A DNA stretch of 64,000 bases, from positions 5,084,001 to 5,148,000 of the forward strand of contig JANUWI010000001.1 of assembly GCA_025504975.1 (NCBI GenBank), written 5' to 3'. The DNA comes from Plenodomus lindquistii. Its lineage: Eukaryota > Ascomycota > Dothideomycetes > Pleosporales > Leptosphaeriaceae. The notes under the pieces are model-generated. The model saw only the letters and a program-made list of their open reading frames with translations, did no database searches and was not told where the DNA came from. Shown here in pieces: positions 32,501-45,400 of the stretch (positions are counted from its first letter, which is position 1; every line of letters starts with the position of its first letter). The position numbers and the translations under genes were made by a program.

Positions 32501-35500
32501 ATATACTAGTAAACTTTTTTTTTACTAATACTAGTAATAATAGGCATAAATTCTATAAAAATAGTACTAGGCGTAAGTCTTCTATATTAGGCTTTATAAA
32601 TAAGGTTACTAATAGAGAGATATACTAGCTACGCAGTAATATTACTAGAATAGTATAATAACTAGGTTTTATCTATAGATATAATAATAGAGACTACTAT
32701 ACTACTAGGTAGTAGTCTAGTTTATATTTTCTACTACTAATTAGCTAAGTAGATATTATAGTATATATATACTTTTAGAGTATTCTTTTTATTATATATA
32801 CGTATAGAAGTATAAACTATCTCTAATATAAATAGTCTATACTCTAAAATAAAAGCTATTACTTTAATAATATTTTAGTATAGTATATAGTGCTTAGACT
32901 TAGTATCTTTTATAATATCTATAGAAATTATTTTTTATATTTATGCTTTGTTTTTTATACTGCTGTCTAGTAAAAATAGTCTGCTCTTCTAATTTTTTAT
33001 ATTTAAAAATTTAAAAAGATTATATATTAGTTCTATATAGAAATCCTTTATAACGTTATTTATATTGCTCTCTATAGCTTTAATACAATTTAGCTATATT
33101 ATAAACGCGTAGTTATAGTTAGACTAGAAGCTAGTAAGTATAGGCGTTTTTTATTTATTAGTAGATGTTCTATAATACGCTACTTTATATACCTAAATAG
33201 TACTTAGGCTGTAGATAGAATAACACTTTTAGTAGAAATACTATTATAGGTAAAGGTTTTATAGTATAACTAAAAAGTAGTAGACTATAGCTAAATCTTT
33301 ACCTAGCTTACTACGCTAAAGTTAGATATAGAAAGGCTGTTTTCTATACTACTCTTCTTTTTTATATAGCTAATAGAGTTAGTGCTGTTCTAGGTAGCTA
33401 TAAAAAAACTAATATCTAGTAAAATAGTATTACCTTTACACATCTCTAATATATCTATCTCTAGAAATTCTATTACTATAGTATAGTCTTTGCGTTTATT
33501 ATAGCTTAGTATAAAGCGTTTATTTTTATATAAAAAGGTTATAGTAATAGAATAAAAGAGAGCTATTTAGTGTTTTAAGTATAACCTAGTAGCAACTCTA
33601 ATATACTTTTACTAGAAGTTCTACTACTAGCTAGTTTAAAAAGGCCTATTAGGCGCGTAGCTGTGTTTTATAGTTAAGTTAAACCTATTATATAGATAAT
33701 AATAGGTTAGATATATTATAGAATATAGCTACTTTTTATAGGCTTACTAGTATTTATATAAACTATTTATATAAAAAAAAACTTTATAGTACTAGTTATA
33801 GGTTTGTAAAGAATCTATATTATATTAATATGTATATAAATATATATTATAAGTTAAATTATAGTAGGTATTATATAGTTAGTAATATCTATAGTAAGTT
33901 ATAAGTAGAATTTACTGCATAGGTATCTAAATATAGTAGGTAGCGCGTTACTTTTACAACTTTATATTATATAACGCGTATACTTTTTCTATACCTAGCG
34001 CTATAACTATTATAACAGCCTAATAAATAACCTATTACGTGTAAAAATTTATAATTTAAACTACTTGCCTATAGTAAAGCTAGACGCACGTATAGATATA
34101 AAGTTTAAACTAGTAAAAGTAGTTTTCTATTTAAAGTTATTATTTATACTATTTAACTTTTTTATACACCCCTCTATATAACTATAGTTATATTTAATAG
34201 CTCTTTTAATAGCTATCTATAAACTAGTTATAGGCTATACTATTAATAAAATCTATATAGGCACCTAGTTTTACCTAATAAAGTAATTCTAGCATAGTAT
34301 AAAAGCTGCTAGAAGGTCTGTAGTATATAGTTATTATTAATCTCTAGCTAAACCTAGATATTAACACTATTTATAAAAAGCAGCTAGCTAGGCTACTTTA
34401 ATTAGACTTTTTTTACTTACTTTTTTTAGCACCTAATCCTTTTTTAAAACTCTAAAAGGAGCAGTAATAGGGATTTTATTGTTTTTATACTTTAAATTAA
34501 GTTAACTAAAATCTTCCTGCTTTAAACCCCTAGAGTTATAAAATATAAAAGTGTATCCTTTAATACTTTTAAATAAAGTTAATAGAAAGTAGCTATAGGC
34601 TCTACTTTGCCTATAATAGTTATAGTTAAACCTAAAATTATTTAAAACTTTTATTTCTATATTTTATAACTAGCGCTACTACTAGAACTACTAACTCTAT
34701 ATTATTAGAGACTCTGCATTATTAAGGCTTTATTATAAAAAAAGGTACTATAAAGTTTAATAAAAGGTCTAAAAATTAAAACCTAGGTTCTATCTACTAT
34801 AGTAAGCTAAGTTATAACTTTAGCTAAACTATAGTTAACGTCTACTAGTAATAAAAACTCTTTTTACTAAGTTTTCTAATATAACGCTTAATAATTAGTT
34901 AATATTATTAAAATAGTGCTTAGCTAGCTAGAGAGCGTTATTTAAATTAATTACTAATTAGTTTTTAGAAAAATATAAGTGTGTACCTACTTATATACTC
35001 TATACTAGTTAACTATTACTATACTAAGCCTTTAAAGTTTATAGCTATAGACTAATCTAGTAAGTATAGTAAATTTATTAAGTTTAGTAGACACGTAAAA
35101 TTTAATAAAACTAGATAAACTAAGCTTTATAAAAAGCGTAATATCTAAACGTACTAAATGTAATAATTTAGAGAACTAAAGTTCTAAGCGCTGTATCTAA
35201 TATAGAAATGTGTATACTAAATATAGAGTATTATAGTTATAACTACTAAATATATAAAAAAAGCTACTAGAAAGTTATAAGTTTTTAATAACTTTCTAGT
35301 CTATTATATAGCTAATAAAAGTAAATATTACTAGCTTCTATATAGAGCAAAAAGAAAAAGCTAATATAAAACTATTATTACGTTATTAGGTAGGCTACTA
35401 ACTCTCTACTAAAAATATAGTTAATACTATTAGAAGCGCTAGTTAGACTATAGATATTTAAAACGTAACTAGTTTATAATAGAGCTAATTATATATCTAA

Positions 35501-35930
35501 AAATAAAACTATTACTAAGTTTAATAGCGTTAGAGCAGATAAGCTACGTATCTTTTAAAGCTTTTAAAGCTTTTAGATTAGATATACTATGTATCTTTTA
35601 ATTTTTTAAAACTTTTAAATTAGATATGCTATATATCTTTTAATTCTTTAAAACCTTTAGATTAGATATACTATATATTTTTTAAACTTTTAAAGCTTTT
35701 AGAGTAGATAAGCTGCGTACTTTCTAAAGCCTAATATATCTACTATATATTACTACTCTAGTAAACAGCTCTAATTATAATATGCTCTAATAAGTAATAT
35801 AAAGTTATACCTATAATAGATAATATATCTAGTAAATATATTAGTAAATAGACTATATAAAAAAAGTAAAAGCTTAGTTCTAGAAGTATAATTAAACTAG
35901 AATAACACCTATAACGCGTAATAGATTAAC

Positions 35931-36180
35931 AGCGCTAGTAATAAGCGGCTTTAGTAGCGCTAGTAATAAGTAGCTTTAATAGTACTAGTAATAAGTAGCT
36001 TTAGTAGTGCTAGTAATAAGTAGCTTTAGCAGCGCTAGTAATAAATAGCTTTAATAGCGCTAGTAATAAATAGCTTTAGCAGCGCTAGTAATAAATAGTT
36101 TAGTAATAAATAGCTTTAGCAGTGCTAGTAATAAGCAGTTTTAGTAGTACTAGTAATAAACAGCTTTAGCAGCGCAGGTA
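35931..36180 (+). repeat. 25-bp minisatellite, about 10 units, in copy 1
   Basis: Unit AGCGCTAGTAATAAGYRGCTTTAGY repeats about ten times, with mostly C/T and A/G differences and one truncated unit. The counterpart in copy 2 (48808-49082) has one unit more. Period 25 is not a multiple of three, so it is unlikely to be coding. Confidence 0.9.
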
Positions 36181-36866
36181 ATAAAAAAAAAAGTTAGTAT
36201 TAACTATAAAATGTTAGTAGTAATAGTACCTTTTAAAAGTAGAGGGAAAAAAAAGAAAAATATAAAAAAAGAGGTAGAGAGGTAGTAGATTTATATATAT
36301 AAGTTACTTAACGTAGTAAAAGTAAAAGTAAACTACGTAGTAGATTATATATTATACTAGTAATAAAATAACAATTACACGCGTATAGAGGGACTTAGTT
36401 GTTTTAAACTATACTTTATATAAAAAAGTTAAAAAACTACTACTATTTATATATAGGTAATAGTACTAGGCTTTTAACTACTAAATAGAACTATATAGCT
36501 ACTAATATATTTAATTATTATTAAATTTATATACTATATTCTAACCTTAACGTAAATATATATATTCTTTAATTTTATTTTAAATTAAACGTTTTATAAA
36601 ATACCTAGAGTAGTAATTTATATTAGAGGTTAAATTAAAGCTATATACTAGTAGCGCATTGCTGCTACCTATACTATTATAGAAACAGCTAGTAATTCTA
36701 TATAATCTAGTATATAAAACTATTATTATAGAGTTTATTAAAGTTTATAGCTAGTATTATAGAGCTTTTTAAAGCCTGCAGCTAGCTAGTATTATAGAGC
36801 TTTTTAAAGCGCGTAGAGTTATTTTTAACTTTAACGCTAGTAAGCAAGGGAGGCCTACAGCGTTAG

Positions 36867-36938
36867 AGCTAGTAAAAAGACTAGAGTAGGTGCTGTAATT
36901 AGAGCTAGTAGAAAAACTAGAGTAAGTACTATAATTAG
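36867..36938 (+). repeat. 36-bp direct duplication in copy 1
   Basis: GAGCTAGTAAAAAGACTAGAG... is present twice in tandem in copy 1 and only once in copy 2 (about 49768-49804). It accounts for part of the length difference between the copies. Confidence 0.8.
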
Positions 36939-37106
36939 AGCTAGTACTGTTAAAAACTATTACAAAGCAGCTTTTAACTTCTTGTTTTTAAATTTAAAAG
37001 CTTCTATTTTATATGCGTGCTGCGCTTTTAGATTTCTAATCTTAGTTTTTTTCTAATACTTTAAAAAAACAATTTACTAACTAAGCTCCTTAACTATTAA
37101 ACTAGC

Positions 37107-37259
37107 TAGAGGAGTTTTAGTATTTTTTTAAAAGATATTAAAACCGCTGTATACAGCTAGAGGAGTTTTAGTATTTTTTTAAAAGATATTAAAACTGCTG
37201 TATATAGCTAGAGGAGTTTTAGTATTCTTTTAAAAGATATTAAAACTGCTATATATAGC
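37107..37259 (+). repeat. 51-bp tandem repeat, three units in copy 1
   Basis: The unit begins CTAGAGGAGTTTTAGTATTT and contains AAAAGATATTAAAACTGCT. Three units occur here and two in copy 2 (49972-50073). Related half-units and a second repeated phrase (GTTAATAGTGCTATAGAGTA) continue to about 37690. Period 51 is a multiple of three, so it may have encoded a 17-residue repeat. Confidence 0.85.
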
Positions 37260-39424
37260 TAGAGAGGGGATAGAGAAGTTAAAAAACAAGTTAGAGGCGT
37301 TAATAGTGCTATAGAGTACACCTGCGTTGCTTATATTAAAGCTCTATATTTTTTTAAAAGATATTAAAACTGCTATATACAGCTAGAAAAGGGATAAAGA
37401 GGTTAAGAAATAAGTTAAAGGCGTTAATAGTGCTATAGAGTACACCTACGTTGCTTATATTAAAGCTCTAGCTACTATAAAAAATAAGTTAAAAAGGTTA
37501 ATAGTACTATAGAGTACACTAGCGTTATTTATATTAAAGCTAGAACTCTATAACTGTAGATTAGCTGCTACCTAGCCGCTATAAAAGGTAAGTTAAAGGG
37601 GTTAATAGTACTATAGAGTACACCTGCGTTACTTATACTAAAAATAACTTTAAAGTTATAAACTATTAGATTTATAAAAGATTATAGTACTATAGAGTAC
37701 ACCTGCGTTACTTATACTAAAAATAACTTTAAAGTTATAAACTATTAGGTTTATAAAAAATTATTATATATCTAGTAATAGGCTAAATAGCGTAGTAATA
37801 ACTATATTCTATAGTCTAGTATTACTTTTTTAAAAAATGTATAATAGGTTTTTACTAAAGTTAATAATATATACGTAGCTATTTAGGCTATTAGAAAAAA
37901 GCGTATTATAGTTATTAGTATAGAAGATTTAGCTAGAGTTACTTTTAGTAGAAAGTAAATAGTTATAGGTATTAATAGAAAAAGAGTAGTTATAGGTATT
38001 AATAAGCCTTAAAAATATTATATTATATATTATATAAGCACCTGCATGTATAAAGCTAAGTTATACTATAAAATAAAAAGAGTATAATTATAAATTATTC
38101 TTTAGTGTTAAGCGCTACTACTAGAGCTTAATATATAGTAAAAAGACTAGGCTATACCTATTATTTTAATAGATATATTCTTCTAGCAGTAGTAGCTATT
38201 TTAATCTAGTTTATATCTTTTATAAGCTGCCTATATTTTAGTAATAGATAAGTTTTTTAGCTACTACTGCTAGCACTACGCCTATTTATTACTAGGCTTA
38301 GAGATTAAAAAAGATTTTTAGAGTTACTCTACGTATATCTACTATACTTTAAAGTTTATACTACTATACTAGAGCTTAGATAGCTTAATTATTTAGCATT
38401 TTTACTAATCTATATTAATATATCTCTAATCTAGAAGTTTTTATATTATAGGTAGAGTGCTGCGTAATTAGAGGTTAGTAGTATATATAAACTTTAGCTA
38501 ACTATACTACTACTATCTACTACTTTAACTATTTAGTATATAAAGCAGCAGTTTAAACTATATATAAAATAAAAAAAAAAACGTAAAATGTATAGTAATT
38601 ATAGTAAAAGTAGGTAAAAAGAATAGAGTTTAAATTTATAGTAAAAAAAACTAGGTACTGTAGGTTATTTAGAGTTACTCTACGCTATTCTAGAGCTAGT
38701 ACTAGTAGAGTATAAGCTGCTATACTTTACTTTTTTAGTAGCTTATTTACTAGGTGTTTTTAGCTACTTTAGAATAGCGTAGAGTTAGTTAGTAGAGGTT
38801 GTTTAAAATTACTCTATATAAAACTTTTAATAACTTTTATATACTTTTACTACTACGCTGTGTGTTAAAAGCCTATTTTAATAGAAATACTACTACTTAC
38901 TAATAATATAATAGTATTTTAAAAGAACTATATGTAGTATAGTAGCTTTAATAGAGTATAGAAAAAGTAGTATACTAGTATAGCATATAATTTATAGCTA
39001 GACTAAATAGAATACTAGTAATATAATTAATATAGAGTAATATATATTAGTAAAAATATAACACGTAAGCCTAGTACTAGTAAATAGTATTTATAACTTG
39101 TATATTAGTATATAAAGTATAGAATAGGTATAGTACTAGTATAGTGTATAGTTTATAACTAGAAAAAGTAGAATCTAAGTAATATAATTAATATGTAGTA
39201 TTATTAGTTTATATAAATAGAATATATAGATAAATAGAATTAGAGACTTTTAGCTTAGTATATAATAGGTAAGTGTTTAGTTATATATATAGAGTAAAGT
39301 TACTGTAGTAAACGCAGTTAATCTAGTTAGAAACTAGTTAAATATAGGCTACTAACTTAAAATACTTTAATACTTGTATATAATTACACCTACTAAATTG
39401 CTATAAAAAGTTTTTTTCTAACGC

Positions 39425-39429
39425 TATTA
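39425..39429. repeat. Five-base junction TATTA between tandem units
   Basis: The end of copy 1 (CTAACGC) and the start of copy 2 (GCGTTAG) face each other across TATTA, forming an interrupted palindrome. Each side is flanked by TA, consistent with a TA-targeting transposon landing next to its own copy. Confidence 0.75.
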
Positions 39430-42400
39430 GCGTTAGTTATATAGAATACTAGTAACTAGGTAGTTAGTAACGCAAGTTACTAATTTACTACTTTTACTCT
39501 ATAAAGCCTTTTTTTACGTATGTAATAGCTAAAAAACTAGTAAAACATATCTAGTATAGTAAGTAAAAACACGTATATTATATACGCGCTAGGTATCTCT
39601 AGTAGTAGTAGATTAAAAAAAATAGGTAATATAAAATACCTAAATTACTATAGATACTATAGGTACTATTTACACTATCTATACTATCTATACTATACTT
39701 ACTACGTATAATACTTATAATACGCTTATAAAGTATATTATACTACTATAAACTACTACTATAAGTTATTAAACTCTAGGCTTATAGATTACGTGCGCCT
39801 AGTAAAAGAACCTAGTAACTTTAGTATACTAAAGAAGTTAATATATATTACTTAATACTATAACTTTAAAAATAGTTAGAAACGCTACTTATTTTTTTAG
39901 GTCTTTTTATATTATTTATATACGTAGCTTTGCTTATTCTGCGTATATTAGCTATATTATTTAAAGTATAGACTTTAGTTATAGTAACTACTATACTATT
40001 AGTTAAATATATCTTTTATAAGTTTTATATAGGTAATACTATAGATAAAAAAAAAATAGTGCTACTATATATAGTATTAAAGAACTCTATTATAGTAGTA
40101 GGCAAGTAATAGTATTAATTAAGCGTTATAATTTAGTATAGGTAGTAGTATATAGTATTATATCTATAATATAGCCTAAATATAGAAAGCGTTTATAGTA
40201 GCACTTATTATTCTATATTAGCTACTCTATTAGCAGGCTTAACTCCTCTAGAGCTAGGTTAAAGTTATCTAAAAAGATTAGCAGGCTTAATTAAAAATAA
40301 AGGTTAGCTTTAGAAAGCTTACCTTGCTAGTAGAACTCTATAAAAGTTACTTTTACCTCTTTTTACTTTACTATTATCTTCTCTACTGCAGCACGTTACT
40401 TTAAAAGTAACTTTATAAATTTATTAGTTTCTATACTATTAGATTTACTATCTAATTTAATTTTATCTACTACTACACCTTCTAGCCTAGTAGTTAAGTA
40501 ATCCTCTATTAGTTTTTTAATTACTAGCTATTTATTAGCCCTCTATACTATGCTTTTTTTTAACTAAAATAACTAGGCTAACGTAAAAGGCCTTATAGAA
40601 TATTAGTATTATTTAAGTAACTAGCCTATAACCTACTAACTAGTTAAATAAAGTCTACTATAGCTAATAATTTAACTATATTTTTATTTTAATAGCTAAT
40701 AGTAAAGTCTAGAGCTGCTACTATAAAAGCTATTAATATTATACTAGGTATATTAAACTATTTTATAGCGCTATTTTTTACTACTAGCCTCTACTTTAAC
40801 GTAGGTAGATACTAAGTTTTAGTAAATATTTTAGCTATTACTTAATACTTAAATAGAGTACTATAGTTAGTTAGATTACTATAGATAAATTTAAACCTTT
40901 TACGTAGTTTAGCTAGTAATATAGATACTATTATACTAGTATAAAGGCTATACTAGCGCTCTACTATAGAGTAAACTGCGTTTATTATATAATAATAAAA
41001 GCTAGTTAAAGCGTTATATATCTAAAGTTATTAGTTATATCTAATATAAGTAGAAGTACGTACTTTTTTTATAGAGTCTTTATATAAGTTTTATTATAGT
41101 ATCTTTATTTTAAATATTACTACTATCTACTTATCTAATAAAAGCGCTTTAAACTTACTTTTATAAAAGTCTATTTATAGAGTTACTATATAGGTATAGC
41201 TTACGTTATCCTCTATAAATATAGTATATAATAAAAGCTTTATTATATACTTTATTATCTTACCCTTTTTAGACTATAAATATTTAGTTTTTTATTTTTT
41301 AAATTTTTATACCTAAATTACCTAGTTAGACCTAGTATTTAACGCTTTACGCTTAGAATAGGTGTTTTATAAAAAAGAAAAGTTTAAAGCTATATAAATA
41401 TTAGTATATAAGTACTAAAACGTATTACTATAGATATATACCTATATCTCTATTTAATTGTACTTACTTAAATATACTAGGCGTAGATGCTCTATCTATT
41501 TTCTATACATGTTTAGTACTAGAGTATATACTATAGGTAAATAGTATAACCTATTTAGGCTTTTTATTACTCTAGACTTTTATAGATATTATTACTAAAT
41601 TTTATTTTATATTAGAGTACGTTTAGATAAAATAGTATTTACTAGATTTTTAAAGTTATTAGAGTAGTCTAGCTTATAGTTAGTAGTAAACTATATAGAC
41701 TTACTACGTTATAAATTTAAGTTTAAAGGTAGTAGTAGTAGTAGTAGTAGAATAGACGTACTAGTAGTATATAGCGTTCTATAACTCTAGTTAATATTTT
41801 TAGAGTTAGAGTATATATAAAATAGTTAGCTAGATATTAGTTATAGTTTTAAATCTAACTTTACCTAGTAAATTATAGTTAGTATATAAAGCGTGCTCTA
41901 ATATAGTAGTTATATATATATAGTATTTATAGTTCTATTTTAAGCTAATTATACATTCTATTATTATATATATTAGTTATAGGTATTAAGTATAGTTTAA
42001 TTATTACACGTATTTTAAGTATGCTAACTAGCATACGTTTTATAATATAATAGTATACTCTTTTTAAGCTTTATTAGACTTCTATATAGACTAAAAGTAG
42101 GTAATAGAAAGGTATTATATATATTCTAGATAGATAGTAGGTATTTACTAAAACTTAGTATAGTTAATAAAGACTAAAAAAGAATAGGTATATAAAATGC
42201 TTAAAAGCTAAAAAAAAGTTATTATTTAATTTATACTATGCTAAATCTAACTATTATTTAGTGTTACTTTCTATTACTATATATTAGCATAGAATATTTA
42301 CTATAATAAATAGACTTTATACGTACCTAGGCTCTTCTCTCTATAATAAATATAGATTAAGTTTTTTTATTAGTAAAAAAGTTTATAATAGTACTATGCT

Positions 42401-45400
42401 ATTAGAACGCAGCGTTAACCTTTATCTAAGCCTATTAGTTATCTTGCTTAATATAGTAAAATAAAATATCTACTACTAGGTTAAATAGTAAGTTTTAATA
42501 GATTACTACTATAAACTTATTATATTCTATATTATCTACTAGCGCAGTATCTTCTATAGCAGAGCTATAAAGCAAATTCTTACTATAGATAAAAATAAAT
42601 GCTATACGCCTTATATTATATATAAGTATTATTATAGATATCTATATTAAGGTATATAGTATTATAGACGCAGTTACGCTATATACTTAAGTATTATATT
42701 AGAAAAAAGTAGAAAAAAATATAGATATTTATATTTAACTTTAATATATTATATTATAGTTATAGCGCTTTACTATAAATATAATAACTTTATATTATTA
42801 AATACTATTAAAGGTAGCGTAACTACTACTATATCTAGATATAACTATAGAACCTAGTTATAGTAGTCTATTTTATATAGAACGCGTTTTTAAACTGTAG
42901 CTAAAAAGACTCTATAATAGTATTATATTTTTAAAACTATAGTATATATAGTAGTACTTGTTCTAGAATATATTAAATAAGCTATATAGATAGGTTTATA
43001 AATTTAATATATTTAATGTAGTATAAAAAGGTGTAAAGTAGTAGAATATATATAGTAAATTTATCTAGTACTATATATACAAGATGCTTAGCGTTTAATA
43101 TAGCTATTTTTACACCTATAGCTAATAACAATTTAGATAATATCTATCTAGATACGCTTTTAATATGTATAAGTAGCATAGAATTATATAGTTTAGAGTC
43201 TAGTAAATAGTTTTTTTTAATATTATACTATTATAGTTACTAGGTGTATAATAGAAATTTTAATACTATTTTATATATTTAAGTTTTTATATAAATATAT
43301 ATTTAGCTTTACTTAAACTTTATATATACTATAATATATATATACTATTACTAGTAGTATAAACTATATATAGAATACGCTTCTATAATAAATAGATAAT
43401 ATATTATTTAATCTATTCTATACCTACTTTTTCTTTTTATACGCTTATATTATACTTCTTTACTCTTTTATAAAGTTTAGGGAATACTAAGTGTTATATT
43501 TATTCTAGTCTATATAATTATTTACTAAGTAAGTTACATCTCTATTTTTATTTTTATAGAGTAGTTCTTTTAGTATAAAGTTTATAGGCTGTAAAATAGA
43601 CGCTATATTATATATTTAAAAAGCTTTAAGCTTGCGTAGATGTACTGTAGTATTATAAAGTTAGTAGTAAACTATTATTATACTATTAACTTTATTAAAT
43701 GTAGCTTTATTATTAAACTATATAGTTTTTATAAAAGCGTATTAGTACTACTTTCTTAGTGCCTTTATAGTGTTTTTCTTTTCTAGTAGCGTAAAAACTA
43801 GATAAACTTAGCCTAGTAGGCAGCTAAATATAAAGTAGTTATTTTTATTATCTAGCTTTATATACTTTTAAACTTAGATAAAGTTCTTTTATTCTCTTCT
43901 AGACGCGCGGTAATTAGTTAAATAATAGACTATAAGTTTTTCTCTAGTATTTAGATTATTTACGCTTTTACCTGTGCCTATCTAGTATATAATAGATTAA
44001 CTAATCTATATTTTTATACTCTATACCTACGTGTTATCTATTTTTTATTTATTTTTATTTTTATCTATAATTAGTATGCGGTTACGCTTTATCTATTAGA
44101 CTATAATATAAATAGTAACTACTACTAGAAAGTCTAGATAAAATAGATAATCTACTACTTTACTAATAGTTATAGTTTTTATATAGTTAGAAGTAGGCGT
44201 AATAAACTACCTAAGCTTAGATATTATTACTAAAATAGTAACTCTAACTATATAAACTTTTATATTATAATTTATTTAGGTCTATAGGCTACTATCTACA
44301 TACATCTACTTATATTTAAAAGTAAAAAAGGTAGTACGCTTTAAATTATAAATATAGATCTATTATAGAAAGTAATAATAGTTTATTATTTAATAGAACT
44401 ATTTAATTATATTACTATAAAACGCCTCTCTATTAGTTTTAGTATCTAGTCTATTTAATAACCTAAAATACTTAATATTACTAATTATATAGAATAGAGC
44501 GTGCTATTTTAGAAAATAGAAGTGCTTATTTAAGTAGTATAAGCAGAATTTCTCTTTATATATGTCTATTTAGTTAATAGCGCTCTATATATAATTAAAA
44601 GTAGTAGTATTATAGTATTAGTAGAACGTAATAGCTATAAAATTATATATAGTGTAGATAAACTATATAGTATAAAGAGTATATAAGTATAATAAAAAGA
44701 ATATAACTACTATAAACTATTAGGTAATAACCTTTTACTTTTTTCTAGTCTACTATTTCTATTTACTATAACTTAGTATTACGTTATTACCTATCTAATA
44801 TAGTAGCTATTAGAAGCGTTTATCTAGCTATTCTAGTTCTAACGCTTTTTAAATATAAGTATTGTTTTTTACTTACTTTTATCTAAAAACCTTCTCTCTA
44901 AAAAGCTTTTTAATCTAGCTTAGTGTGTACTATAAAAGACCTTTAAAAAGTAAATAAAGTATATTAGTTAGTATTCTCTAGTATATATTAAATCTAGCGT
45001 GTTTCTAGGTAAAGTAAACCTCTAGGTGCACCTAGCTTAGATTATCTATTAGTATATTTTTATATATTTATAGTTCTTGCTATATCTGCATCTATAGGTT
45101 ATTATACTATAGATATTCTATATAAAGATTTTTTTAATTACTAGGTAAAATACTATACTAAGTATAGTACTATCTAGATTTAACCTCTAATATAAAGACT
45201 TACTTTTTATAGTCTATAAAAATATATAATAATATTAGATAGTAGTATTAGCTTTAATTATTAGCGTAATATAAAGTAAGTTTATAGATAGAGTAGTATT
45301 CTAGAGCTAGAGTCTAGTAAAAATAATAATAAAATAGTAGATAGATAGAATATATACGTTTTAATATATAACCTATTATATACTAGTAAACTTTTTTTTT

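Larger units (their letters stand above)
26553..39424 (+). mobile_element. 12.87-kb TIR unit, tandem copy 1, RIP-saturated, unclassified
   Basis: It starts GCGTTAGTTACATAG after TA (26551-26552) and ends TTTTTTTCTAACGC before TA, so the tips form the short inverted repeat GCGTTAG/CTAACGC. It recurs head-to-tail as copy 2 five bases later. The tips match the less mutated 738-bp mini-element at 18989-19726: the right end aligns over 33 bases with five transitions and one transversion, and the left end over about 53 bases around AATTTACTACTTTTAC. That identifies the unit as a long, possibly once autonomous, DNA transposon. Its coding content is unreadable. On the minus strand near 37000-37130 a stop-tolerant reading gives KTPLASLIVKEL followed by a Lys-rich helix, vaguely like a pogo transposase tail (low confidence). 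Confidence 0.78.

Noticed and set aside
35931..36180. CRISPR-like regular repeats
   Set aside because: Units are contiguous without unique spacers, and the genome is eukaryotic. It is a minisatellite.
37000..37130. Pogo transposase tail on the minus strand of the 12.8-kb unit
   Set aside because: Only a KTP-like start and a Lys-rich helix resemble it. No DDE motifs could be found upstream, and RIP DNA gives many such readings.
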